Assembly (NCBI GenBank): GCA_034436155.1
Contig: DAOTVP010000083.1
Coordinates: forward strand, 56,596-120,595
Direction of reading: 5' to 3'
Length of the DNA: 64,000 bases
Source of the DNA: GCA-2794515 sp034436155
GTDB lineage: Bacteria; Chloroflexota; Anaerolineae; Aggregatilineales; Phototrophicaceae
The notes under the pieces were generated by a model. The model was not told the DNA's origin, made no database searches, and worked only from the letters and a program-made list of their open reading frames with translations. The translations under genes and the position numbers were made by a program. Shown here one piece after another: positions 9,264 through 17,096 of the stretch (within the stretch, counting starts at the first letter, position 1; each line of letters opens with the position of its first letter).

Positions 9264-10043
9264 ATGGCTGGTCATGAACGAAAACGCCCCACAGGATGGG
9301 ATGCCGTTGCCAAATGGTATAACGGATGGATGGGTGAGGGTGGCAGTCATCATCACCAAAAAGTTGCCGTCCCTGCGGTGATAGAATTGCTCCAACCGCA
9401 ACCCAACGAACATATTTTAGATATTGGCGCGGGGCAAGGGGTACTCGCACCACATATCGCCAAGTCAGGTGCGAAATACACGGGCGTGGATGTCAGCCCG
9501 CGCTTGCTGGAATATGCCCGCAAAAATCAGGGTAAGCATGGGCGCTTTTTGCAGGCAGATGCCGCTCACTTGCATAAAAATGGATTTTTAGAAGCGGGGT
9601 CGTTTGATGCGGTGGTGTTTTTGCTCAGCATTCAAGATATGAATCCGCTCGAAGATGTATTGCGATCGGCATTATGGGCATTAAAACCGCGTGGTCGGGC
9701 GGTGTTATTCATGACACATCCCGCTTTTCGGATTCCGCGCCAAAGCGGGTGGGGTTATGATGAGGGGCGAAAATTGCAATATCGCCGTGTAGACCGTTAT
9801 ATCACACCGCTACCTGTGCCGATGAAATCCTACGAAAGCCAAGCGAGCGGGGTGACGATTAGCTTTCACCGTCCGATAAGCGAGTATATCAACACCCTAG
9901 CCGCGTTGGGCATGTGTATTGATCAGATGGTCGAGATCCCGATTGGCGAGAACAGCCTCAAACCCAATCGGACTCGTGCCGAAAAACTGGCGGATGCCGA
10001 AATTCCGTTGTTCTTGGGTTTGCGTGCAAGGCGCATAAGTTAA
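9264..10043 (+). CDS. Class I SAM-dependent methyltransferase
   Basis: A 259-residue cytoplasmic methyltransferase of the Rossmann type. Motif I is HILDIGAGQGVLAPHIA (SAM-binding glycine loop), motif II is YTGVDVSPRLLEYARK with the acidic residue for the ribose, followed by FLQADAAHL and the motif IV region FDAVVFLLSIQDM. The rest follows the UbiE/Coq5-type Methyltransf_11 pattern. The substrate cannot be predicted. It is a single gene, divergent from module 2, and followed by a paired-hairpin repeat. Confidence 0.85.
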   Translation: MAGHERKRPTGWDAVAKWYNGWMGEGGSHHHQKVAVPAVIELLQPQPNEHILDIGAGQGVLAPHIAKSGAKYTGVDVSPRLLEYARKNQGKHGRFLQADAAHLHKNGFLEAGSFDAVVFLLSIQDMNPLEDVLRSALWALKPRGRAVLFMTHPAFRIPRQSGWGYDEGRKLQYRRVDRYITPLPVPMKSYESQASGVTISFHRPISEYINTLAALGMCIDQMVEIPIGENSLKPNRTRAEKLADAEIPLFLGLRARRIS

Positions 10044-10064
10044 GTTTTGTGTCTATGATATGAA

Positions 10065-10170
10065 GGGACGATATACGCGCTTTGCGCTAATCGTCTCATA
10101 CGGACGCAATATTTTCAAATCATGATAGTGTACGGGCGAATTAGCACCTTTAAGTGCGTATACCCGCCCT
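10065..10170. repeat. Paired-hairpin intergenic repeat, copy 1
   Basis: Two facing hairpins fill the gap between the methyltransferase and glpD. The left hairpin (10067-10095) has outer arms GACGAT/ATCGTC and inner stem GCGC-TTT-GCGC. The right hairpin (10134-10169) has arms GGGCG/CGCCC and inner stem CAC/GTG. The left hairpin with its flank (10065-10095) is identical over 31 bases to the copy at 47666. The linker carries no coding potential. Confidence 0.75.
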
Positions 10171-10221
10171 CAAAAATACCAAATTATTGATGTGATTTTT
10201 TAAGGATGTAAAAAAAATACC

Positions 10222-11952
10222 ATGTTTCCAAAAAATTGGCGCTCTAACACTTGGGATAAACTGGGAGAAACTTGGGATATTGTCGTGGTCGGCGGGGGCA
10301 TTACAGGCGCGGGTATTCTGCGTGAAGCCACCCGCGCTAAATTGAAGGTGTTATTGGTCGAACAACGCGATTTCGCGTGGGGGACGAGTAGCCGTTCATC
10401 GAAATTGGTGCATGGTGGCTTGCGTTATTTGGCGACAGGTCAAGTCGGATTGACGCTCGAATCGGTGCGAGAGCGCGAAGCCTTGCTCGAAGATGGGGTT
10501 GGTTTGATAGACCCACTGGGATTTTTAATCGCCACGCACAAAGGCGATCATCCGGGCAAGCTAACCTATAGCGCGGGCTTGGCGATTTATGACCTGTTGG
10601 CGCTCCAATGGACGCATCGGTATTATAAACCGCAAGATTTCAAAATGCTCGCGCCACATATCAAAACCGACAACCTGAAAGGTGGTTTTCGGTATGGCGA
10701 TGCCCAAACCGATGATGCCCGCCTGACGTTGCGCGTCATCCAAGAAGCGATCGAAGCGGGTGGGTATGCCCTGAATTATGTCCAAGCGCAAGACCTCATC
10801 CGCGATGGTGAGCAAGTGGTTGGCGTGCGTGTATGTGATGCGCTCACGGGGGATGTCGCCGATGTGAAGGCGAAGGTGGTCATCAATGCCACGGGGGCGT
10901 GGGCAGATAATCTACGTCAAAAAATTGGCGCAGAAGGCAAAATGCGCCCGTTACGCGGGAGTCATTTGGTATTCCCCGCGTGGCGCTTGCCTGTGGCGCA
11001 AGCGATTGGCTTCGCGCATCCGTTGGATGGTCGTCCCGTATTCGCGCTGCCGTGGGAAGGAGCGACATTCATCGGCACAACCGATATCGACCATCCGCAT
11101 GATTTGAATCTTGAACCGTGTATCAGCCCCGATGAGGTGGCGTATCTGATGGCGGCGGTGAATTATCAATTTCCATCGCGCAATATCACGTTAGATGATG
11201 TGATTGGCACATGGGCGGGCGTGCGCCCTGTGATCGGCACAGGCAAAGATGACCCCAGCAAAGAATCCCGCGATTATGTGATATGGCACGAAAATGGGCT
11301 ACTCACCGTCACAGGTGGCAAGTTGACAACGTTTCGTGCGATCGCGCAAAATGCGCTCAAGGCGGTGGCGGATGTATTCCCGAATATGCCTGCCATGAGC
11401 AGAAAAGACCCTGTTCTCAATTCGGTGGAACTCGATTTGCCCATAGACCTCGATGATCGCATCCGCAAACGGTTATTGGGGCGCTATGCCCGAAATGCGC
11501 CGATGTTGGTGACGATTGCCTTGCCAGATGAATTGACCCCCATCCCCAACACGCATACCCTATGGGCAGAATTGCGCTGGTGTGCGCGGGCAGAGGGCGT
11601 TATCCACCTCGAAGATTTGATGCTACGGCGCACGCGCATTGGCTTGTTATTGCCGAATGGCGGGGCAGAGTATCTCCCGCGTATTCGGGCGATGTGTCAG
11701 AAGGAACTTGGTTGGGATGATGCCACATGGGAAGCCGAAGAACAGGCGTATCTCGCATTATGGCACGCCAATTATAGCCTGCCCCCGCGTGAGACCATCC
11801 CGAATTGGGAAGCGATGCTGGTAAATCAGCCCAAAACCGCCATTGAACCTGCCACCCAGGGGCGCAAAATTCCCAAATGGGTGTGGATAGTCGTCGCGCT
11901 GGTGTTGTGGCGCGTGTTGCGACATAGAAACGCTATACAGCCCAGTGCCTAA
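10222..11952 (+). CDS. glpD: Aerobic FAD-dependent glycerol-3-phosphate dehydrogenase with C-terminal membrane anchor
   Basis: It oxidises sn-glycerol 3-phosphate to dihydroxyacetone phosphate and passes electrons to quinone. The N-terminal dinucleotide fold is VVVGGGITGAGILREA (about 20-35), followed by the GlpD signature RSSKLVHGGLRYL. Further landmarks are NATGAWADNLR, LRGSHLVFP, FIGTTDIDH, WAGVRPV and TVTGGKLTTFR. The C-terminal DAO_C domain follows (about 400-510). An unusual extra tail contains a single predicted membrane helix (WVWIVVALVLWRVL) and a basic end, suggesting an anchor that most GlpD proteins lack. The gene converges on, and overlaps by 4 bp, the Fic gene on the other strand. 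Confidence 0.93.
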   Translation: MFPKNWRSNTWDKLGETWDIVVVGGGITGAGILREATRAKLKVLLVEQRDFAWGTSSRSSKLVHGGLRYLATGQVGLTLESVREREALLEDGVGLIDPLGFLIATHKGDHPGKLTYSAGLAIYDLLALQWTHRYYKPQDFKMLAPHIKTDNLKGGFRYGDAQTDDARLTLRVIQEAIEAGGYALNYVQAQDLIRDGEQVVGVRVCDALTGDVADVKAKVVINATGAWADNLRQKIGAEGKMRPLRGSHLVFPAWRLPVAQAIGFAHPLDGRPVFALPWEGATFIGTTDIDHPHDLNLEPCISPDEVAYLMAAVNYQFPSRNITLDDVIGTWAGVRPVIGTGKDDPSKESRDYVIWHENGLLTVTGGKLTTFRAIAQNALKAVADVFPNMPAMSRKDPVLNSVELDLPIDLDDRIRKRLLGRYARNAPMLVTIALPDELTPIPNTHTLWAELRWCARAEGVIHLEDLMLRRTRIGLLLPNGGAEYLPRIRAMCQKELGWDDATWEAEEQAYLALWHANYSLPPRETIPNWEAMLVNQPKTAIEPATQGRKIPKWVWIVVALVLWRVLRHRNAIQPSA

Positions 11953-13436
11953 AGACTTTTGGCGATGTAATTCAATCCCAATATTATCGCCTCTTCTAAC
12001 CAGCCTTCATAACGCCGTTGCAGGCTGGTTTCTTCTTCTGTAGCGGTGATTTCAAACGGGTCATTGAGGGGGATTAAATTTTCGATAGCCGAAAATGTCT
12101 CGTATTTAGACGGGCTTTCACGCCAAATACAGGCGGAACAAATCATCACACCACGCGGTTCGCGCCCTAAAAAGTGGAATGAGATTAATAAGCGGATACC
12201 TATATCCCCTTGTTTTAGCGACAATGAAACCCACGATTTATACATATCTAAATTTGCCCAATACCCCAAGAGTTGCGCGGTTTGGATGATTTGCCAAGCA
12301 TAATAATGAGCGCGGTCATCCTCAGGTGTTGCCGAAAATGTTTTGACCAACGGCGGATGGGTGAGTGTCATAAAACCTGTTCGTAAATCGTGTTCCGATT
12401 GTGAGACGCGCATCAGGCATTTTTCATAGAGTGTGTTTGCGCGTTTTTCTAAATCGGCTAATTCTTGTGCATTCTGAATTTTCTCTTTCGTCTGAAGTTG
12501 CTTCAAAATGGCATCTAACGAAGCGCGATAGGTTCTTTCGGTATTTAACACCTCTTCAGATAAACTCAAACTTTGCATGAAGGCTTGTTTTTGGGATTGC
12601 GCGAATAAATCGACCAGAGGTTGTAAATCACCATTATCAGCCTGCTCTAATGCCTCAATATAACGCAATCGTCCTAGCGCCTCATCTCCATTATTGTAAA
12701 TCGTCAAGGGAAACCATCCTGCTCGCAAGAAAATGAGTGTCGCTAAATTACGTGCTACTCGTCCGTTTCCATCTTGAAATGGGTGAATCTGTGTGAAGCG
12801 ATGATGTAACCACGCCGCTTCAATTTCTGGACTAACCCCTTGTTCCATATGTTCTAAATGCCATGTGATGAGCATATCCATTTGCGATGCGACTTGTTCT
12901 GGCGGGCAATAGATATGTGTTGTGCCGTCTGCGCGTTGTGGATTATTAGCATATTTTTTCCAATCGCCACGTATTAGTTCAAATTGTCCCCAATTGCCAA
13001 ATTGGTCTTTGCCTTCGGTGTATTTTTGATTGCGTGTGAGGAGTTGATGGAGTTGTTTAATAAATGAGGTGGATAAATCACGTTGTGCGCCGACAAAATT
13101 GAAAACTTGCTCAATTGATTCTTCGTGGTCGCGGATGATACGGACAATTTCTGAGGCGGGTTTATCGGTTGTGCCATGCGGGATGAGCGACTCATCTATC
13201 CCTTGTTCTATCAATAAATAGGTGATGCCTCTGTCTATGGTATACAAACGCTCAATAACCCCCGTCTCAATGGCAATTTTACGGCGTAATTTTTCCATGA
13301 ATAATTTATAACTGTTGGTGGTTGCCAAACGTTGGCGTTGCTCATGCCATACTTTGACCAATTCGTGCAATCCACGATGCTTATCGGTCATGGTTTGCCA
13401 ATCATGGGGCAAATCGGTGATGGGTTGCCATTGCAT
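11949..13436 (-). CDS. Fic-domain protein (probable AMPylating/NMPylating enzyme)
   Basis: A 495-residue Fic/DOC family protein. The catalytic motif HPFQDGNGRVAR matches HPFx(D/E)GNGRxxR, with the His base and the Asp that coordinates magnesium. Upstream, residues around ETGVIERLY may be the counterpart of the autoinhibitory (S/T)xxxE(G/N) helix; this is tentative. After the Fic core comes a predicted coiled coil (about 285-345, EKIQNAQELADLEKRANTLYEKC) and a C-terminal region of unknown fold. Such proteins transfer AMP or another nucleotide to target hydroxyls. No antitoxin partner is visible next to it, so it is probably regulatory in cis. Confidence 0.88.
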   Translation of the reverse strand: MQWQPITDLPHDWQTMTDKHRGLHELVKVWHEQRQRLATTNSYKLFMEKLRRKIAIETGVIERLYTIDRGITYLLIEQGIDESLIPHGTTDKPASEIVRIIRDHEESIEQVFNFVGAQRDLSTSFIKQLHQLLTRNQKYTEGKDQFGNWGQFELIRGDWKKYANNPQRADGTTHIYCPPEQVASQMDMLITWHLEHMEQGVSPEIEAAWLHHRFTQIHPFQDGNGRVARNLATLIFLRAGWFPLTIYNNGDEALGRLRYIEALEQADNGDLQPLVDLFAQSQKQAFMQSLSLSEEVLNTERTYRASLDAILKQLQTKEKIQNAQELADLEKRANTLYEKCLMRVSQSEHDLRTGFMTLTHPPLVKTFSATPEDDRAHYYAWQIIQTAQLLGYWANLDMYKSWVSLSLKQGDIGIRLLISFHFLGREPRGVMICSACIWRESPSKYETFSAIENLIPLNDPFEITATEEETSLQRRYEGWLEEAIILGLNYIAKSL

Positions 13437-13516
13437 AGATGCTATCCTGAATCAATCCAATCCTGACATTTTTTGTAGTGTAACATAGTTTTCATCAAAG
13501 TTTAATCACAGGTTAC

Positions 13517-13546
13517 TTGACAGTTAAACCGTCTGGACGGTATACT
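13517..13546 (+). promoter_or_regulatory. Sigma70-type promoter of the tetR-exporter operon
   Basis: A consensus -35 TTGACA (13517-13522) and a -10 TATACT (13541-13546) are separated by 18 bp. The first operator palindrome fills the spacer, so a bound repressor would block polymerase directly. Confidence 0.75.
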
Positions 13547-13575
13547 AATCGTATATACTGTACCGTCTGGACGGT
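13528..13575. promoter_or_regulatory. Twin TetR operators
   Basis: Two identical 14-bp palindromes ACCGTCTGGACGGT lie at 13528-13541 and 13562-13575, 34 bp apart start to start (a little over three helical turns). Each has perfect 6-bp arms around a central TG. The first lies between -35 and -10 and the second near the expected transcription start, 22 bp before the tetR start codon. Autoregulation by the TetR protein downstream is inferred from position. Confidence 0.8.
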
Positions 13576-13597
13576 TTAATTATTTTTGGAATAACAC

Positions 13598-14137
13598 ATG
13601 ACCAAAGCAGATGCCACCAAAAAACACATTTTAGAAGCCGCCAATCGTGTTATCCAACGCGATGGTGTATCCAAACTCACGCTCGAAATGGTCGCCACAG
13701 AAGCCAATGTGAGTAAAGGTGGGTTGCTGTATCATTTTCCGAATAAAAATGCGCTCATCATGGGCATGATAGATTATTTCTTGGGCAATTTTGAGGGCAT
13801 ACTAGACCAATCCAAGACGGATGACCCGCGTGAATGGTTGCGCGGGTATGTGCGCTCGACATTCGATATGACCAATTCGCAGTTGGCGGATAGTCGGGCG
13901 TTGATTGCAGCGGTGGCGAATCAACCCGAATTGTTGAATCGTGTGCGCGAAAAATATGCCGATTGGCAAGCCCGCGCCGAAGCATCGGGCATAGATCCTG
14001 CCTTAGCCACCGTCATCCGATTAGCGGCGGATGGATTATGGTTCACCGAATTATTGGGGATAAACGTCATCTCAGACGATTTATACCCCGCCGTAGAACG
14101 CGCTATTTTGGCGCTATTAGATAGTCATGGAGGATAA
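13598..14137 (+). CDS. TetR-family transcriptional repressor
   Basis: A 179-residue regulator. The N-terminal helix-turn-helix (about residues 8-54) includes ILEAANRVIQRDGVSKLTLE and ATEANVSKGGLLYHFPNK, the typical TetR recognition helix ending in Y-F-x-x-K. The C-terminal ligand-binding domain is helical (about 60-175). Two identical palindromic operators precede the gene, and the exporter gene downstream overlaps its 3' end, so it very likely represses itself and the exporter until an inducer binds. The inducer is unknown. Confidence 0.92.
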   Translation: MTKADATKKHILEAANRVIQRDGVSKLTLEMVATEANVSKGGLLYHFPNKNALIMGMIDYFLGNFEGILDQSKTDDPREWLRGYVRSTFDMTNSQLADSRALIAAVANQPELLNRVREKYADWQARAEASGIDPALATVIRLAADGLWFTELLGINVISDDLYPAVERAILALLDSHGG

Positions 14138-14141
14138 CAAG

Positions 14142-14717
14142 ATGGCTATGACACGAGAACTGGAACAATCAACATCAAGAGCAACAATTTGGGGATGGTT
14201 GGCGATTGTGCTGATTATCACAGCGATAGGATTTATCGGGCTATACACACTCACACAAGACGCGCACGGCATGGAAATCGGCGAATATGGCAGTAAAGCC
14301 TTCATCAGTTGGTTTATGGGATTCTTCCCCATGTTCGAGATTTACGGGGCAGTCCCCGCCAGTTATCTGCTCGGATTGGGCATCTTATCGTCTATCGTAT
14401 GGGCAGTTTATGGCAATATTGTGCCTGTCGTTGTGATTCATTATGGGTATGAATACCTCATGCGTTATCCACGCATCAGCAAATGGCTCGGACGCTTATC
14501 ATCAGAAAAAGTACGGGCGCGTATGAATCGGTATGGCGTGTGGGCAGTCTTGATTTTAACCCCGTGGACGGGCATTTGGGCGATGGCACTCACCGCCCGT
14601 GCGTTGGGCATGTCGGTTGGGCGATTATTCGTCTTCGCCAGCATCAGCGTGACAACGTATGCGGTTGTGATTGCCCTGACGATGGATGTCGGCGTACAGG
14701 TCATCACAGGCGGGTGA
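14142..14717 (+). CDS. Small multidrug export protein family membrane protein (COG2426-like)
   Basis: A membrane protein of about 191 residues with four to five predicted helices. It matches the small multidrug export family in outline: a hydrophobic N-terminal helix, a re-entrant-like FFPMFEIYGAVPASYLLGL segment typical of this family, then NIVPVVVIHYGYEYL and a C-terminal TPWTGIWAMALTARALGM stretch. The start is set by a GGAGG located inside the end of tetR, eight bases ahead of ATG at 14142; an ATG at 14127 lacks such a site. The overlap with the repressor gene implies drug-like inducer control. The transported compound is unknown. Confidence 0.78.
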   Translation: MAMTRELEQSTSRATIWGWLAIVLIITAIGFIGLYTLTQDAHGMEIGEYGSKAFISWFMGFFPMFEIYGAVPASYLLGLGILSSIVWAVYGNIVPVVVIHYGYEYLMRYPRISKWLGRLSSEKVRARMNRYGVWAVLILTPWTGIWAMALTARALGMSVGRLFVFASISVTTYAVVIALTMDVGVQVITGG

Positions 14718-14734
14718 GATACCCCACCCGATTT

Positions 14735-15574
14735 TCACTTGAGCAGAAATCGCAACGCATCGGGTAGGCGTTTTGCCCAAGCGGTTTCATTATGCAACGC
14801 CTCTACATCTTCGACATACAGGAGTGATTGCCCCAACACATACCCACCTGTTACCAAATCATCGCGCAATTGGCGCACACCGTTCAGATAAACGGCGTGT
14901 GCCTCTTCGAGATTGCTCGCCATATGGGGTGCAATTCCCACGATCACTTCGCCTTCTTTGCCCCCCATATCCAGATAGACGCGCCCATCGCCTTGTGCGC
15001 GGGTTTTGACCAATTCATCCAAGCCCGTCCAAAAGACCGGGCTGAACGACCCACACAAACCGAACACATCGGCGCGGGTCAAAAATCCGTGTAGGCTAAT
15101 CAATCCGCCCATCGATGAGCCTGCGATACCCGTTTTTTCGGGTCGTGGGTCGGTGCGGAATGCCGCATCAATAAATGGTTTAATCGTCTCGGTGATGAAA
15201 CGGATATAATCATCCCCGCGCCCAGCCCAAAAAATTTCGCTGACATGCGTGGGATAGGGGTTGTACTCGATACGGCGCATTTCGCCCATGTTGGGGATGC
15301 CGATGACGATTGCCTCTAGCCCTTCTTTGGCGAGTTCGGTGATGGTCTCATCCACCATCCATTCCCCGCTATAGCTGACATGAGCATCGAACAGATTATC
15401 GCCATCGTGCATATAGATGACGGGATAGCGTTTATCCGATGTGGCGTAAGACGGCGGTAGCCACGCCAATAAATCACGATCATTATCCAATTGTGGGCTA
15501 TAGAAATTTTTATACACGCGCAAATCACCCACGACAGTGTGTTGTGTTACGAGAGATTTATAATCTTGCCACAT
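14735..15574 (-). CDS. Putative esterase of the enterochelin esterase/esterase D superfamily
   Basis: A 279-residue cytoplasmic alpha/beta hydrolase. DRDLLAWLPPSYA and YPVIYMHDGDNLF are typical of the Fes/esterase D family. The nucleophile Ser sits in GIAGSSMGG, with EAIVIGIPN upstream. The catalytic His is probably in EALHNETAWAKRL near the C-terminus (NETAWA is common to this family). Substrates in the family range from siderophore esters to acyl sugars; none is indicated here. It converges with the exporter gene. Confidence 0.83.
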   Translation of the reverse strand: MWQDYKSLVTQHTVVGDLRVYKNFYSPQLDNDRDLLAWLPPSYATSDKRYPVIYMHDGDNLFDAHVSYSGEWMVDETITELAKEGLEAIVIGIPNMGEMRRIEYNPYPTHVSEIFWAGRGDDYIRFITETIKPFIDAAFRTDPRPEKTGIAGSSMGGLISLHGFLTRADVFGLCGSFSPVFWTGLDELVKTRAQGDGRVYLDMGGKEGEVIVGIAPHMASNLEEAHAVYLNGVRQLRDDLVTGGYVLGQSLLYVEDVEALHNETAWAKRLPDALRFLLK

Positions 15575-15651
15575 GATGATCTACTTTCGGATATCGTTTT
15601 TATGATAGGACATTTTATAGACAAAGGACATGACAAAATAAGTTCGTATTG

Positions 15652-15751
15652 TGGTGGACATACGAGGCTGAAGCCTCTAATTCGCCATTACACCCCTAAA
15701 AAGTGGGTTTTGTGTAATGGACGACTAGCCCGTAGGGCGTATGTCGTCCAT
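15652..15751. repeat. Paired-hairpin intergenic repeat, copy 2
   Basis: Two hairpins. The left one has the inner stem GAGGC-TGAA-GCCTC (15664-15677). The right one (15718-15750) has arms TGGACGAC/GTCGTCCA and inner stem CCC-GTA-GGG. The flanking bases ATAC and TAAT/CTAG at the stem edges match the other copies, although the stem sequences differ. Confidence 0.7.
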
Positions 15752-15760
15752 AATTATTTT

Positions 15761-16627
15761 TTATGCCTCTGGTGTCGAGGCGGGTTCTTCGGTGGCTTCT
15801 GCTTCGGCTTCTTCGTCTGGGAGTGGGGCTTCGCCACCAAACCAATACAAATTGAGTTTATCCAGCGTCCCATCTTGGCGCATACTGGCGAGTGCGAGGT
15901 TAATCGGCTCGACCAAATCGGAATCGAGTGGGAAGATGAAACCCAATTCTTCTGGCGCGGTCAGTTCTTCATCCAACAATTTCAGGTCATCGGGATAGAG
16001 TGTAATATAGCGTTCACCGACAAACCCATCTACAATCACCGCATCCACATCACCCGCGATCAGGGCTTGAACAGCCACATCTTGGTCGAGTGCCAACAGG
16101 CGCGGGCTATCTTCATCACCCAACAGGTCAACTGCCGTTTCGTAATTGGTGGTGGCGGGGTTCACACCGATGAGCAAACTGTCATCGGCGATAAATTCTT
16201 CAACGGTGGTGAAGCGGTCATCATCGGCACGCACGAGGAACACCTGCGTGAGGGTGACATACCCATCAGAAAATGCCACCAATTCTTTGCGTTCTTCGGT
16301 GATGGTGATGCCATTCGCCGCCATGTCTAATTCGCCCAAACTGACCGAGAGGATCATGCCATCCCACGAGGTCTCGACCAATTCGGCGACACAATTCAGG
16401 CGTTTACAAATTTCTGCCATGACATCATAATCCCAACCCATGCCCTCATCATTCTCATCCAAAAAGTTGAAGGGGGGATACACATTTTCGACGGCAACGG
16501 TGATTATACGTCCGCCTAAGTCGGGCAATTCGATGGGTTCTTCGGTTGCTTCTTCATCTTGTGCCATGCTCACAGATACCATCGCCAACATCATCACCAG
16601 TACCCAAATCAGATTTTTCAATTTCAT
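15761..16627 (-). CDS. Family 3 amino-acid-type solute-binding protein (orphan)
   Basis: A secreted binding protein with a signal peptide ending near SVSMAQ, then an acidic linker. The family 3 fold is clear: RIITVAVENVYPPFNFLDE, GWDYDVMAEICKRLNC, TSWDGMILSVSLGELDMAA, GITITEERKE, and the hinge-region TTNYETAVDLLGDEDSPR. It ends in a Glu/Thr/Pro-rich tail (EATEEPASTPEA). It is a close paralogue of the binding protein at 33624, sharing long identical stretches and the same tail, but no permease or ATPase gene lies next to it. AGGAG seven bases ahead fixes the ATG. It may feed the ABC transporter at 34691-36356 or act as a sensor. Confidence 0.88.
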   Translation of the reverse strand: MKLKNLIWVLVMMLAMVSVSMAQDEEATEEPIELPDLGGRIITVAVENVYPPFNFLDENDEGMGWDYDVMAEICKRLNCVAELVETSWDGMILSVSLGELDMAANGITITEERKELVAFSDGYVTLTQVFLVRADDDRFTTVEEFIADDSLLIGVNPATTNYETAVDLLGDEDSPRLLALDQDVAVQALIAGDVDAVIVDGFVGERYITLYPDDLKLLDEELTAPEELGFIFPLDSDLVEPINLALASMRQDGTLDKLNLYWFGGEAPLPDEEAEAEATEEPASTPEA

Positions 16628-16695
16628 ACATTTGCTCCTGTTATCAAAAACAACCATCTTGATTATATCCAGTCACTCAATTCTGTGCGACTCAT

Positions 16696-17094
16696 TTAAG
16701 ATGATTTGGGCGACACAGTGCCAATCGAATCATCGGGCGTGTTGGCATGACGCTCCAGCGATGCCACGATTTGCGTCATATAAAAATTGAGTTGATACAC
16801 CGCCATGCTTGCGCGGTCTCGTCTACGTTCATGCAACGACTTATCATTCACGGCTTGGGCGAATTTTTCGAGGCATTCCTGATACAGTTGGAGCATATTT
16901 TGACCGAGCGCGGTATCGAAATTATCCTCATAATATTTCACGAGATCATACCACGCGAAGATGTAATCCCAAAAAATTTCATCTTCTAAATACCCATGTT
17001 TGCGCTGATTAAAGTTGACCCGCCGAAATCTGGCGATGATGTCATCCTCAATTTTGCGCCGTTTGGGGGTGTTCATCAAACTTTGCATGTCCAT
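16696..17094 (-). CDS. Conserved-looking helical protein of unknown function
   Basis: I do not recognise this 132-residue soluble protein. It is predicted mostly helical, rich in aromatic residues (IFWDYIFAWYDLVKYYEDNF) and in charged pairs, with a disordered Ser/Pro end. The start follows the stop of the thioredoxin-NHL gene by two bases, so the two are co-transcribed and probably coupled. No signal peptide or membrane helix is visible, so if it works with the secreted upstream protein the link is indirect. Confidence 0.6.
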   Translation of the reverse strand: MDMQSLMNTPKRRKIEDDIIARFRRVNFNQRKHGYLEDEIFWDYIFAWYDLVKYYEDNFDTALGQNMLQLYQECLEKFAQAVNDKSLHERRRDRASMAVYQLNFYMTQIVASLERHANTPDDSIGTVSPKSS

Positions 17095-17096
17095 CG

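Noticed and set aside
11949..13436. Fic gene as half of a toxin-antitoxin pair with the TetR or a neighbour
   Set aside because: No small antitoxin-like gene lies next to it on the same strand; tetR is divergent and has its own operators.
15491..16330. Open frame of 279 codons on the plus strand
   Set aside because: It is antisense to the orphan binding protein and to the esterase start, crosses the repeat and resembles no protein family.
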